Assembly: GCA_022749755.1 (NCBI GenBank)
Contig: CM040449.1
Coordinates: forward strand, 14,790,363-14,854,362
Direction: 5' to 3'
Origin: Azadirachta indica
Taxonomy: Eukaryota; Streptophyta; Magnoliopsida; Sapindales; Meliaceae
DNA length: 64,000 bases
Each line of letters starts with the position of its first letter. Positions within the stretch are counted from its first letter, which is position 1. Below are positions 1 through 9,290 of this stretch, piece after piece. Made by a program: the position numbers and the translations under genes. The notes beneath the pieces were generated by a model. It was given only the letters and a program-made list of their open reading frames with translations. It ran no database searches and was not told where the DNA came from.

Positions 1-2009
1 CACTTTCATGTAATTAAATTCTCATAAAGATATAGTGGATCATTTTGTGTGAGTAATTTTGGTTAGTCTTAAGAAAGACTATCAAATAGAATATGATAAT
101 TTACTATTAGTATTGATATTAAATCAGAACAAAAGCAGATGAGGAATTAAATGTGACTAACTATGATGAAATCATTTGCCCTAGTCTTGTTATCAATTAA
201 ATTTTATAATTAGTTTGTTAATTAGTTTAATTTTAGATAATTTTAATTTTACGCAGAATCTGTTAATCGAAAATTTCAAAATTAATTATCTTTGGTAATT
301 AATAGATAGCATTCCTGGTGGTTTGACATCCTTTCTTAACACTATATTATTTGTTACAATTCTGCACTTATGGATTACATAGTAGAACATTGAAGATTAC
401 ATACATTGGTTAGTTTTTTTTTTTTTTTTGACTTTGTATGATAATTGGAAAGGTACTTATCTTCAAACTTTGTAGCTTAAGTATAGCTCTAATGTTATAA
501 TTATTATAGGTTGTGCAGTACTTTTCAAACTCTAATGTTGTAGCATAAGTATAGCTCTTATTTTGTCACTTAAATTCTTCATCAAGTCATTTAATAATTG
601 CTTCCATTAAATTTTTATTGCTACAATAATAGAAATTTCAAATAGCATTAAAATAATCCATATCAGCCTCCTTTTAATTTATAGTAGCCTGAAACATACA
701 TGTTGAACATCTTCACCAAACCAACATTCTATGGTCAGATTCAAAACTATTATCATCATGGGTATTGCCAACTTTAATGTCATTAGAGCCTTACCATTCC
801 CAACATGAACATTTCTTGATTTTGCATGTTCAGAAAAACCTATTAAAATTTCTTGATGTTGTTGAAACCACTCCCATAGCCTGCATTCTATACTGCAGTA
901 TTTAAGCTTGCATTCACATATTTAGTATTTTCATCTTCACCATATCACTCACTTGCATTTGAGCTTAGTGTTGTGATGATAGTTGGCGAGGTGGCTATGG
1001 CATTTAGTGTTGTGATAATAGTTGGTGAAGATGTGGAAGTTGTTGAAGTTTTTAGATTTTCTTTGAGATAGCAATAATGAAATCCACATGTTCATGTAAT
1101 GAAAGGTGAAAAAAAGTGAAGAGAATGGCAGGTTTTTAAAGTGAAATTTGTCCCCATTTTAGCAGTTCCAAAATTTTTCAATTTCTATGTATTAAAGGGC
1201 ATAAAGGTCATTTGAGCATTTTATGCTTCTTGTCATTTTTTCAAAACCTAGGTTTTTAATCGTGATTTATGATCTCTTATAATAATCAAGGGCATATTGA
1301 TCATTGCTCTTATTTTGTTAATAATATGTGAATGTATGTTTGGAATTTGTACCTCATTGAGAAATTTGTTATTTTTCTAAATTACACTGAAGTGTTAAAA
1401 TACATGTTGTGTTACAATGAGATCCGACTAAATTTAGAGTAGCCGAATAAAAATAACCCTAAGATTTTCATATACTACTGCACCAAAAGTACATGAAAAT
1501 TTCAATTAATAAACTTTTTTGTGCTCTTTTAAATAATGTACGTCAAAATAAAAGTCATTGATAAAATTTTTTTTGCTTATTTTTTATTCTTAACAATTAA
1601 ACAATTATTTTGCTACTTCTAATTCTCCAATACTTTACCTATCTACCTAAACATTGATATTTTGGTTTTTTAATGCTATTTTATTATAAGGTAAATTTTT
1701 AGCGAACTTGTTTAGCTATAGGAAAAATAACAGCATAATAATTTGGCTTATTAACACTTAGACCCAGCATTATCAATCCTTCAGCCATTTGGAGGGTCAT
1801 AACGTCAAATCCTGCTTTTTGATATATCTCATTTCTTGACCCAACCAACCTTGAACTCTTAAGCATACATCATTTTAATGTAAAACATTATATTATATTA
1901 AAAATTAATCAATTCTAGCTAACAAATTGATAATATTAATTCTTTTAAAAATATTAAATCATGAAATCAATATTAAACCACCTTTCGTTAATTCCTTTTG
2001 TTAAATTCC

Positions 2010-2011
<2 letters not shown>
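1..2011. other. gene-free AT-rich region
   Basis: No convincing coding sequence is seen here. A short imperfect tandem duplication of about 45 bp lies at 957-1040, where the phrase TTAGTGTTGTGATRATAGTTGG occurs twice in split form. The minus strand of roughly 590-960 has a somewhat less AT-rich texture with open stretches, but no family was recognised. Confidence 0.5.

Positions 2012-2056
<45 letters not shown>
2012..2056. repeat. 45-bp homopolymeric cytosine tract
   Basis: An uninterrupted run of 45 C on the plus strand is followed directly by 10 A (2057-2066). It lies about 430 bp beyond the stop codon of the receptor-like protein gene, on its 3' side. Such a run could fold as an i-motif on one strand and G-quadruplexes on the other. 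The assembled length may be inexact, because sequencing and assembly handle homopolymers badly. Confidence 0.9.
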
Positions 2057-2066
<10 letters not shown>

Positions 2067-2488
2067 GGGTACACGCTAAATAAGAATAATGATAAAGAAA
2101 AAAGGACATGAATTTTTTTTTTAATATTCATGATAATCTCTCAAGCTTACAGTAGATTTTTATTTTTCTTGAAAAACGTTAATATTCATGATAAAATTAA
2201 CAATTATTATCAACTATATATATTAACAATATTACCTATCTTACTTTCAATTTTTTTATAATAACATTTTAAATATTAATGCAAATTTAAATGATATTTG
2301 AACTTCTTTCTACTAAACTAATTATTAATGTATTGTCACATCATCTATTCTATGATATATATTATTATAGACAAAATATTTGCTATATGCAAGACAAACA
2401 CAGAGAAAAATGTTTCATAATCTCAAATGTTGAACACCCTCTAATCAGTGGAATACATGTCCCTTTATTTATGAAAATTAGAAATTAA
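2067..2488. other. 3' flank of the receptor-like protein gene
   Basis: AT-rich sequence without a supported gene. For the minus-strand gene ending at 2489 this is the downstream region. The plus-strand TTTATT at 2464-2469 reads AATAAA on the minus strand about 20 nt after the stop; it could be a polyadenylation signal but is very close, and further AT-rich candidates follow. Confidence 0.4.
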
Positions 2489-5464
2489 CTAGTAAGAATA
2501 TCTTCTTAGAACAACAATGTAAAATTTGTCCCAAAACTGATTCAAGAAACTATAATACATACCCCTCCATCTTCTACTCACAAACAGTGGACCTACTACT
2601 CCCCAGAACCCCATCACAAATCCAACTACCATGCTAACATAAAATCCCCAATTCACTTCATGATCATCGCCATTTTCTGCTCCCACTCCATCTCCATTCT
2701 CAGATTTTGGAACCTCCGTAGCACATTTCTTTGGAAGAGGAGATCCACAGAGTTCATTCCCCGCAAAAGAGGAAGGATCAAAGCCTTGTAGTTGAGTGCT
2801 TGAAGGAATTTCTCCAACCAACCGGTTATTGGATAAGTTCAAGTAACTCAGAAATGTCAGATTTGAAAAACTCTGTGGAATTTTACCAGACAGTTGATTT
2901 GCTGAGAAATCAATAGATTCTAATGATTTCATAGCACCAATGCTCTTAGGAATTGTTCCAGTGAGCGAGTTGTGAGACAAATTCAATGACTGCAATGCTC
3001 CAAGATTCATCACTTCCGGAGGAATTTCTCCAGAAAAATGATTTTTGGAAAGGTCTATACTTCTTACCAGGTTAAGATTGGCGCTATATTCAACTGCTTG
3101 ACCCTTCATCATAACTAGTGCATTATCGGAAACAACTGACATTACACTGTCGATATATAAATAGCGTTCATTAATTTTGTCAACAGTCACCATAGCACTA
3201 AAATTACTTATACATTTAGGTATTATTCCCGATAAATTGTTGTCGGCAAGGTCTAAGATCTGCAAATTACCCAAATGACAAAGTTCTAAGGGTAAATGTC
3301 CATGTAATTTATTGGAATGAAGGTTGAGAATCTTTAAGCTTAAAAGACTTTCTCCGATCCATGTTGGAACATTTCCCTTGAAGTCATTTTCACTAAGGTC
3401 AAGTACTTCTAAACTGGTCCAGCTTTGAAATGACAGAGGTATTCTTCTAGAAAAGTTGTTTCTTTGAAGGTGAATTGACACAAGGGAACTTAAAGCCTTC
3501 ATGGAGGTTGGAAGGATGCCTGTAAACTCATTGTTACCCAGATTCAATATTTGCAAGTTCTGCCAATTCGACCAACAATTGGGTAATTCTCCAGATAAAA
3601 GGTTGTTTTGAAGGTGGAGCACTTCTATACTCATTGGCTCTTTTCCATTCATACAAAAGAAATGGAAAACGGATCCCGAAAAGGCATTATTGGATAGATC
3701 AAGTAAAACGATGGCATTTGTGGAAATAAAAGGAAGTGAACCAGAAAATTTGTTTGAACTCAAGTTAAAATACCAAATGGATGACATAGTAAGATTTGGA
3801 ACCACCCCATGGATTTTGTTATGAGAAAGATCTAAAAATTTCAAAGAGGAACATTTCCAAAACCAATTTGGAACTCTATCGTCAATGCTTGAGTTTGACA
3901 TATCTATGTCATTTAAATGCTTTTGAGACGAGAGCCACAATGGAAATCCAAGTCCTAACTTACAAGATCTCAAACCTAATAGATTAAGTTGAAAAGGAGG
4001 AATCCAGTCACGACTGACTTTCAACTCTAGTGAATTTTCACATACATCAAAATGCACTAGACTTGATAGATTGTAAAAGTGAATTTCAGAAAGAGTTTGA
4101 GTCAATTTGTTATGAGAAAAATCTAGAAATTTCAAGGACGAAAGTTCTCCTAAATACGTAGGGATTGGACCAGAAATAGAGTTGTATCTAAAATTAAGAA
4201 TGCGTACATTTTTCAACTTTCCAATTTGGTTGGTCAAATGACCAGAGAGTTGAGTATGACTCATATCTAATGACTCTAGTCCAACAGAAATGGATCCTGA
4301 GAAAATATCTAAGATTTCAGATATCTCTTGACTCAAATTGACCTTTGATAAAATGATTGACTTTAAACTGCAAAGTGTTTTCCATGTTGTCGGGATTTTT
4401 TCATTCAATTTATTATTGTATGAAAGATCAATAGTTTGTAAGGAAGTTAGGTTTGCAATATTACCTAAAGTTCTACCTGTTAAGCTATTATAGCTAAGAG
4501 AGAGGTACTCAAGATGACTAAATCTATAAAACAAGTTTGGTATTATTGAAGAGCTGAAATAATTCCAAGATAAATCAAGATGTCTAAGAGAAGTCAAGTT
4601 TTGAAGTCCTCCAGGGATGGGGCTTTTGAAATTGTTAAAACTTAGATCCAGAAAGACTAAATCACTAAGACCAAAAATCCAAGTAGGAACAAAATAATCA
4701 TCCATGTTGTTGTGGGATAGGTCGAGTTTGGATAGAGATGAAAAATTGGCAATGGGTAGTAGAGGAAAGTGACTGAGATCACAGTTTGACAATTTTAGCA
4801 CTAGTAAATGAGGGAGTGCGTTTAGGTCCAGTAGCCAGCTAGAAGCTTTTGCGAGATTGACAGAAGTCAAATCAAGAAGCTTCAGCAATGAAAGACCAGA
4901 TACCCAATTTAAATTCTCTACATACAACCCGTTCACATTAGATTCTTGATTGAGATCAAGATATTGAAGATTGGAGAGATTTCCAAGTTGAGGAGGAATT
5001 AATCCCCCAAATCCACAAAAAGAGAGATTAAGATACTCTAGATTTGTCAGAGAACCAAGAAATCTAGGAATCTGATTATTTGGTGAAAAATTATTACCAC
5101 TCAAATCCAAGTAAAGCAACTGCTTAAGCTCGAGCAAATATGGATTTATCTTACCAGTCAAGCTTGACCTATCAAAAGCTCCAAACACATCCTCATGATT
5201 GAACGGATTTCTGAGGTGAAGCCGAATAACATGACCTGTTAAATTGCTGCAGACAACACCAGCCCACTTACAACAATCTTTATCAGCAATCCAAGAGGAA
5301 AGTCGATTCGAAGGATCTTTAAGGTCTCCCTTGAATCTCAAAAGAGCTTTACTCTCGCTTTCAACACAACCAATGTAAGATCTTCCATTGCAGAAGCTAA
5401 TATTGTAGGTTGACAAGGCAATTAGTAACTGAAAGAAAAGAAGGGAAACAACACTACCGCTCAT
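2489..5464 (-). CDS. LRR receptor-like protein, EIX/Cf type, intact
   Basis: A single uninterrupted 991-residue reading frame encodes a cell-surface receptor-like protein without a kinase. In order it shows a hydrophobic signal peptide (about 1-26), an LRRNT_2 cap starting at Cys33 with the paired-cysteine motif DCCKWAGVVC (63-72), and roughly thirty plant-type LRRs (LxxLxLSxNxLxGxIP). A non-LRR island of about 750-797 is followed by four closing LRRs and a cap with Cys906 and Cys914. Then come an acidic stretch (about 918-938), one transmembrane helix (939-962) carrying G948xxxG952, and a 29-residue cytoplasmic tail. Family knowledge: EIX/Cf/RLP proteins of this layout sense microbial or other ligands and signal through SOBIR1 and BAK1 co-receptor kinases, and length near 1000 residues is typical. 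The tail contains YSFL (971-974), matching the YxxPhi endocytosis signal. The start is the first Met before the signal peptide, with a TATA box 116 bp upstream. No introns, as is usual for this class. The ligand cannot be inferred. Confidence 0.93.
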   Translation of the reverse strand: MSGSVVSLLFFQLLIALSTYNISFCNGRSYIGCVESESKALLRFKGDLKDPSNRLSSWIADKDCCKWAGVVCSNLTGHVIRLHLRNPFNHEDVFGAFDRSSLTGKINPYLLELKQLLYLDLSGNNFSPNNQIPRFLGSLTNLEYLNLSFCGFGGLIPPQLGNLSNLQYLDLNQESNVNGLYVENLNWVSGLSLLKLLDLTSVNLAKASSWLLDLNALPHLLVLKLSNCDLSHFPLLPIANFSSLSKLDLSHNNMDDYFVPTWIFGLSDLVFLDLSFNNFKSPIPGGLQNLTSLRHLDLSWNYFSSSIIPNLFYRFSHLEYLSLSYNSLTGRTLGNIANLTSLQTIDLSYNNKLNEKIPTTWKTLCSLKSIILSKVNLSQEISEILDIFSGSISVGLESLDMSHTQLSGHLTNQIGKLKNVRILNFRYNSISGPIPTYLGELSSLKFLDFSHNKLTQTLSEIHFYNLSSLVHFDVCENSLELKVSRDWIPPFQLNLLGLRSCKLGLGFPLWLSSQKHLNDIDMSNSSIDDRVPNWFWKCSSLKFLDLSHNKIHGVVPNLTMSSIWYFNLSSNKFSGSLPFISTNAIVLLDLSNNAFSGSVFHFFCMNGKEPMSIEVLHLQNNLLSGELPNCWSNWQNLQILNLGNNEFTGILPTSMKALSSLVSIHLQRNNFSRRIPLSFQSWTSLEVLDLSENDFKGNVPTWIGESLLSLKILNLHSNKLHGHLPLELCHLGNLQILDLADNNLSGIIPKCISNFSAMVTVDKINERYLYIDSVMSVVSDNALVMMKGQAVEYSANLNLVRSIDLSKNHFSGEIPPEVMNLGALQSLNLSHNSLTGTIPKSIGAMKSLESIDFSANQLSGKIPQSFSNLTFLSYLNLSNNRLVGEIPSSTQLQGFDPSSFAGNELCGSPLPKKCATEVPKSENGDGVGAENGDDHEVNWGFYVSMVVGFVMGFWGVVGPLFVSRRWRGMYYSFLNQFWDKFYIVVLRRYSY

Positions 5465-5475
5465 GCCTGATTTTA

Positions 5476-5623
5476 TGTCTAGATTTCAATTTGGAAAATT
5501 AAAAGTGCAACAACAATTCAAGAAATTGTAGCAAAAGGAAAATGTGGAGGGATGATCAGAATATTACCAATTTGGTGCTTATTTATAGTTGCGTGTCTAG
5601 ACTTCAGTTTGGAATATTAAAAA
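5476..5623. repeat. imperfect direct repeat in the RLP leader/promoter
   Basis: Two similar segments of about 29 bp, each beginning TGTCTAGA and continuing with a TTCARTTTGGAA core, lie at 5476-5504 and 5594-5623. The first is just upstream of the receptor ATG and the second just upstream of its TATA box. This suggests a local duplication of about 118 bp; any regulatory meaning is unknown. Confidence 0.6.
5580..5587 (-). promoter_or_regulatory. TATA box of the receptor-like protein gene
   Basis: The minus strand reads TATAAATA, 116 bp upstream of the ATG at 5464. That spacing would give a 5' leader of about 85 nt, normal for an intronless plant RLP gene. Confidence 0.7.
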
Positions 5624-6830
5624 GTAGTCAGAACTCACTTTCTTAAAAGGGGTTCCCATTTATCATAGCACTAAATCTTGGTTCACGGAGAATTAATCGA
5701 AAATGAAGAGAAATTGGTCAAAGAAGTTAGAAAAAATGTACAAATGTTCAAGACTATTATCTTTCTATAAATATTATTTGATAAATATTAATTTTACTTG
5801 ACATTTATTTTTTTATCCACTTCATCTCTCTTACTTATATCTGACATCTGATAATTTTATTGAATAATAGTTTTTAGTTTCAAAATTACAATATTTCGAT
5901 GTTTAGCGCATCTTGAATTAATGAGTGTTTCAACAATATTTGAACAGAAACATGAACCTTGTGGGAGTGGAAAGTAAAAATATGAACACAAAATTAAAAA
6001 ATACTGAAAGGTAAGGAGCCATGATCGCCCACAGAGCTAACGTATAATCGTTCTATTTTCTATATCGAGTACTTCAACAAAGAGTTTGAAGTGACAGAAA
6101 CTTTTTCCAATTCTTCCACTAACGCCATTACGCATTCGTCAAACCTTGAATATTTTCATTCGCACTATTACTGTTTAAAGTAGATTTTGACTCCAAAAGC
6201 AAACATTTTCCACTACCACATCGCAGTCTTTTTTTAATAATGTAAGTATGGAAGTACTACTCCAAAGGCAAATCCATATATTGATGTTTACCATAGCGTC
6301 TAGAAGATACATTATGATATCATAAATTTCACGACTAATATTAGGGTTGATTACAATATTACGCAAAATTAGTGCATACCTAAGTTTGCAGAGTCACGTT
6401 AAAACAAATTTCAGTTAAATTGCACTCAAATTTCGAAGAGCATACTAGACTTACAACAATATCGACTTTTAATTCCAGACAAATTTTTAATTATGCATTG
6501 ATAGATTTTATATATAATTATATGATATTAAAAATAAAAAGTTGACAATTTCATTTGGTAGTTCTTTTTCTAAGTTTTCTATTATTTACGTCCCTTGTTA
6601 AATTCATAAATTAAAAAATAGTTATAAATTCATCTTTAGAGGGGTCACAGGATTTTCGTAACCAATAAATTCATAAATAACTGCACATTAATTTCAATTT
6701 AAATTAAGTTTTCGTTAAATATTCACAAAAAGGTAATGTAATTATAATTTTTTAATTAGATCACGCAATTCACTTTTAACAAGTAGAGACATAATTTCTT
6801 TTAAGTTAATTGAGGTGTTTAGTTAAAAAA
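5624..6830. other. intergenic, no gene recognised
   Basis: AT-rich sequence upstream of the receptor gene. A patch at about 6000-6200 is slightly richer in GC but gives no recognisable product in either strand. Confidence 0.5.
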
Positions 6831-7046
6831 ATTCTTTATCATTTTTTTCCAAGGCTTTGTCTTTGTGAAAAAATAGGAAAATTACATTTCTATTTGTTTA
6901 ACTTAATTGATTTTTTGGGATTTAAAAAAAATTCTTTATCACCTTTCTCCAAGTCTTTGTCCTTATGGAAAACTAGCATAATCACATTTTTATTTCTTTA
7001 TAATCTTTTTCCAAGTCTTTGTCTTTGTGGAAAAATAGCTCAATTA
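6831..7046 (+). repeat. three-copy direct repeat
   Basis: Three related units begin at about 6831, 6931 and 6994. Each carries a core close to TTTCTCCAAGTCTTTGTC followed by TTNTGGAAAA and TAG. Spacing is about 100 bp and then about 63 bp, so the array is irregular. The open frame across it simply repeats the motif (LCLCEK, LSLWKT, LCLCGK) and I do not regard it as a gene. Confidence 0.65.
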
Positions 7047-7393
7047 GGTACATCATTTTCTTGTCCAAAATTTACTCTAAACACTAATTTCATATATATA
7101 CTGTAGCTTTAAATTCTTGAAGCAAAGTAATTGTTAAGGAAACTTCGTGAATATTTTCATAACTTATTTATTAAAGATATAAATTAACTGAAAAAAAAAG
7201 AGAATTAGTAATAATTCCATATTTACTGCGCTAAGAAGGGTTTCCATTACCAAGAGTTATATGAATAGTTTCAGATTAATTAAAATTTATTAAAATTAAG
7301 CGTTTACTAATTGTTGGACCATTTTTCCAACATATAAATTAGATTCGATTCTTGTTTCCATATTAGTCCAATAAGATAACCTAGACCAATATT
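7047..7393. other. intergenic, no gene recognised
   Basis: AT-rich spacer before the truncated retrotransposon. A small inverted repeat, TTGGA-N5-TTCCAA, lies near 7315-7335. No homology to the missing part of the adjoining LTR could be seen. Confidence 0.4.
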
Positions 7394-7911
7394 AAAGAAG
7401 TGTGTCTTTCACTTAGGTTGTGAATTGAGTGATTTAGTGAGGAATCACTTGTATTGAGATTGTGATTGACTATTTGGGGCAAGCAAACACTTGTAAGGTT
7501 TAAAAAGTACCCAGAAATCCTTTTATTTTTATTTATTCGAGTCTTGGAGTGTTCAAGACTTGGTTAGTGAAATTCTCAAGCGGGTTAACTTAGAGAGGTG
7601 GACATAAGTTGGAGTTTGCCAAACCACGTACATAAAACCATTGTGTTTGATCTCTCTTCCTTAACTCTTTATTAGTGTTTATGGTTATATTTATTATACA
7701 CATTGCTTTCACATACTTGAATCTTAATGTATTGATATTCTCATATTGGTGATTAGGATTGTGCATTATATTTATTGTACTATACCTTAAAAGAATTTAA
7801 ATTACGTAGTGTTTGTTGTTGGGTTGCTTCAAAAGTGTTAAAATACTTGAAAAGCCAATTTACTCCTGCGTAAGTCCCCCTCACCCTCTAGGTTGCCTTA
7901 GTGGTATTTCA
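7394..7911 (+). mobile_element. 5' LTR (truncated) of Sirevirus-like copia element 1
   Basis: About 518 bp that match, with many differences, the last part of the LTR at 12074-13433: for example the GTCTTTCACTT block, the AAATTCTCAAGCG block and the GGTTGCCTTAGTGGTATT end. Similarity fades upstream of about 7394, so the first ~840 bp of this LTR appear to be missing and no target-site duplication can be assigned. The LTR ends in TTTCA at 7911, directly before the primer site. Confidence 0.75.
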
Positions 7912-7913
7912 AT

Positions 7914-7925
7914 TAATATCAGAGC
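7914..7925 (+). other. decayed primer-binding site of element 1
   Basis: TAATATCAGAGC occupies the place of the TGGTATCAGAGC found at the second element (27258). That site is complementary to the 3' end of initiator Met tRNA. The two G of the TGG have become A, so the site that must pair with the tRNA CCA end is damaged. Confidence 0.75.
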
Positions 7926-9290
7926 TTTCTACTCTTGAATAGGACTTAACCATCTTATAGTGATTTATGGCAACCATAGGATATATTGATGGATAATCAA
8001 TTACTACACTATTTTTCTATGGAAATGATTATATATATTGGAAGATTAAGATGAGGATATTCTTGTAATTCATAGATTATGAAATTTAGGATATTGTTGG
8101 TGATAATAAATTCATTCCCAAATTTATAATGAATGGAATGACATAAATAGGAAGAGTGCATCTTTGAATACTAGAGCTTTAAATATTTTGTCTTATGCAT
8201 TAAGTAGATATAATATAAATAAATTTCTACGTTCAATTCCAATCAGGATATTTGGTGTGCCTAGTGACAAAATAGAGAAACTAAGGACTTGCATGTTGAG
8301 CAAAACTGTCTTGGAACTCTTATGCGTTATAATGACGAAGATGAAGAGGACAAGAGCAACAATGAAGGAAAGAAAGCAAATGAAACTTCAACCTCGTGCT
8401 TTACGACTTTTCGAGATGATGAGGTAAATGATTTCGAACTTTCCTTTTCATATGATGAATTGTAAAATGCACATGAAGAATTGTATGAAAATTTGAAAAT
8501 TTGATTTCCAAGAAACGCATTCTCAAAAAGAAAATTAATAAACTGAGCATTGAGTTTAATTCCTTGAAAGAAGAAATTATTTTTCAAAACAAGAATGCTA
8601 CTTTAAAAAGTGAGAAAATTGCTTTGAAAGATGAAAATAAAGTTTGCAAAAAGAAAATCAAATTTTGAAAAACAAAATTGATAGTTTGCAAGAGAAAGCT
8701 TATGGTTTTGTTAAAAATAGAAAAATGTTTCAAATAGAGAGGGATTTTCTAAAACAAAACCCTATCTTTTCACAAGAGTTTGAGAGCTCAAAGTTCATGA
8801 TTTATCAAAACAAAATCAGATGGTTAGGAAAAGGAGCATGGATTTAAATTAGATTGTTGTAAAATGATTAAAGTTGCTCGGTTCTTAAAGATGTGTCTAT
8901 AACAAAGGAGGCATTAGATACAAGCTTCACACTAAATAAAAATATTTGAAAATTATATTGTGAGGGCTACCTCTTTGAATGATTCTAAAATTGCGTGCAA
9001 TTATTGTATTGGTGCTAGTCATATGAGCTTTGCATGCCCCACTAAGAAAAATACATAAGTTGGAGTTAGAAATATTTGGCTCCAAAGGGAACCAAACCAA
9101 CATTGAAGGATTCAAAATGATTTGGGTACCGAAATGCAAAACTTGATTATTTTTGTAAGTAACAAAATTAAGAAATGATGGATAGTTCCTTAATAAAGAT
9201 TTGTGGTAGAGAGAACACCCAATAGAATGCAACATATGCTTGGACAAAATGCAAGGAGAAGAATATATGCATGAGCAAAATTGGTATCAA
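7926..9290 (+). pseudogene. gag remnant of copia element 1, pol deleted
   Basis: From the ATG at 7967 the frame reads like the N-terminus of Sirevirus-type copia gag (NDYIYWKIKMRIFL), broken by stops. After a deletion, 8320-8520 resembles the acidic C-terminal part of gag and 8520-8830 is Lys/Glu/Asn-rich coiled-coil sequence like that of element 2. A zinc-knuckle trace (C at ~9002, CP at ~9036) and a short WVPK motif near 9125 follow. No protease core, integrase, reverse transcriptase or RNase H is found, so the element could only have moved with help from another copy. Boundaries are approximate. Confidence 0.7.

Noticed and set aside
590..960. Minus-strand coding remnant
   Set aside because: Slightly open and less AT-rich, but no motif of any family I know and several stops.
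7313..7393. Missing front part of the 5' LTR of element 1, suggested by TGTTGGACC at 7313
   Set aside because: The TG start looks tempting, but the following 70 bp do not match the 3' LTR at either its start or its middle.
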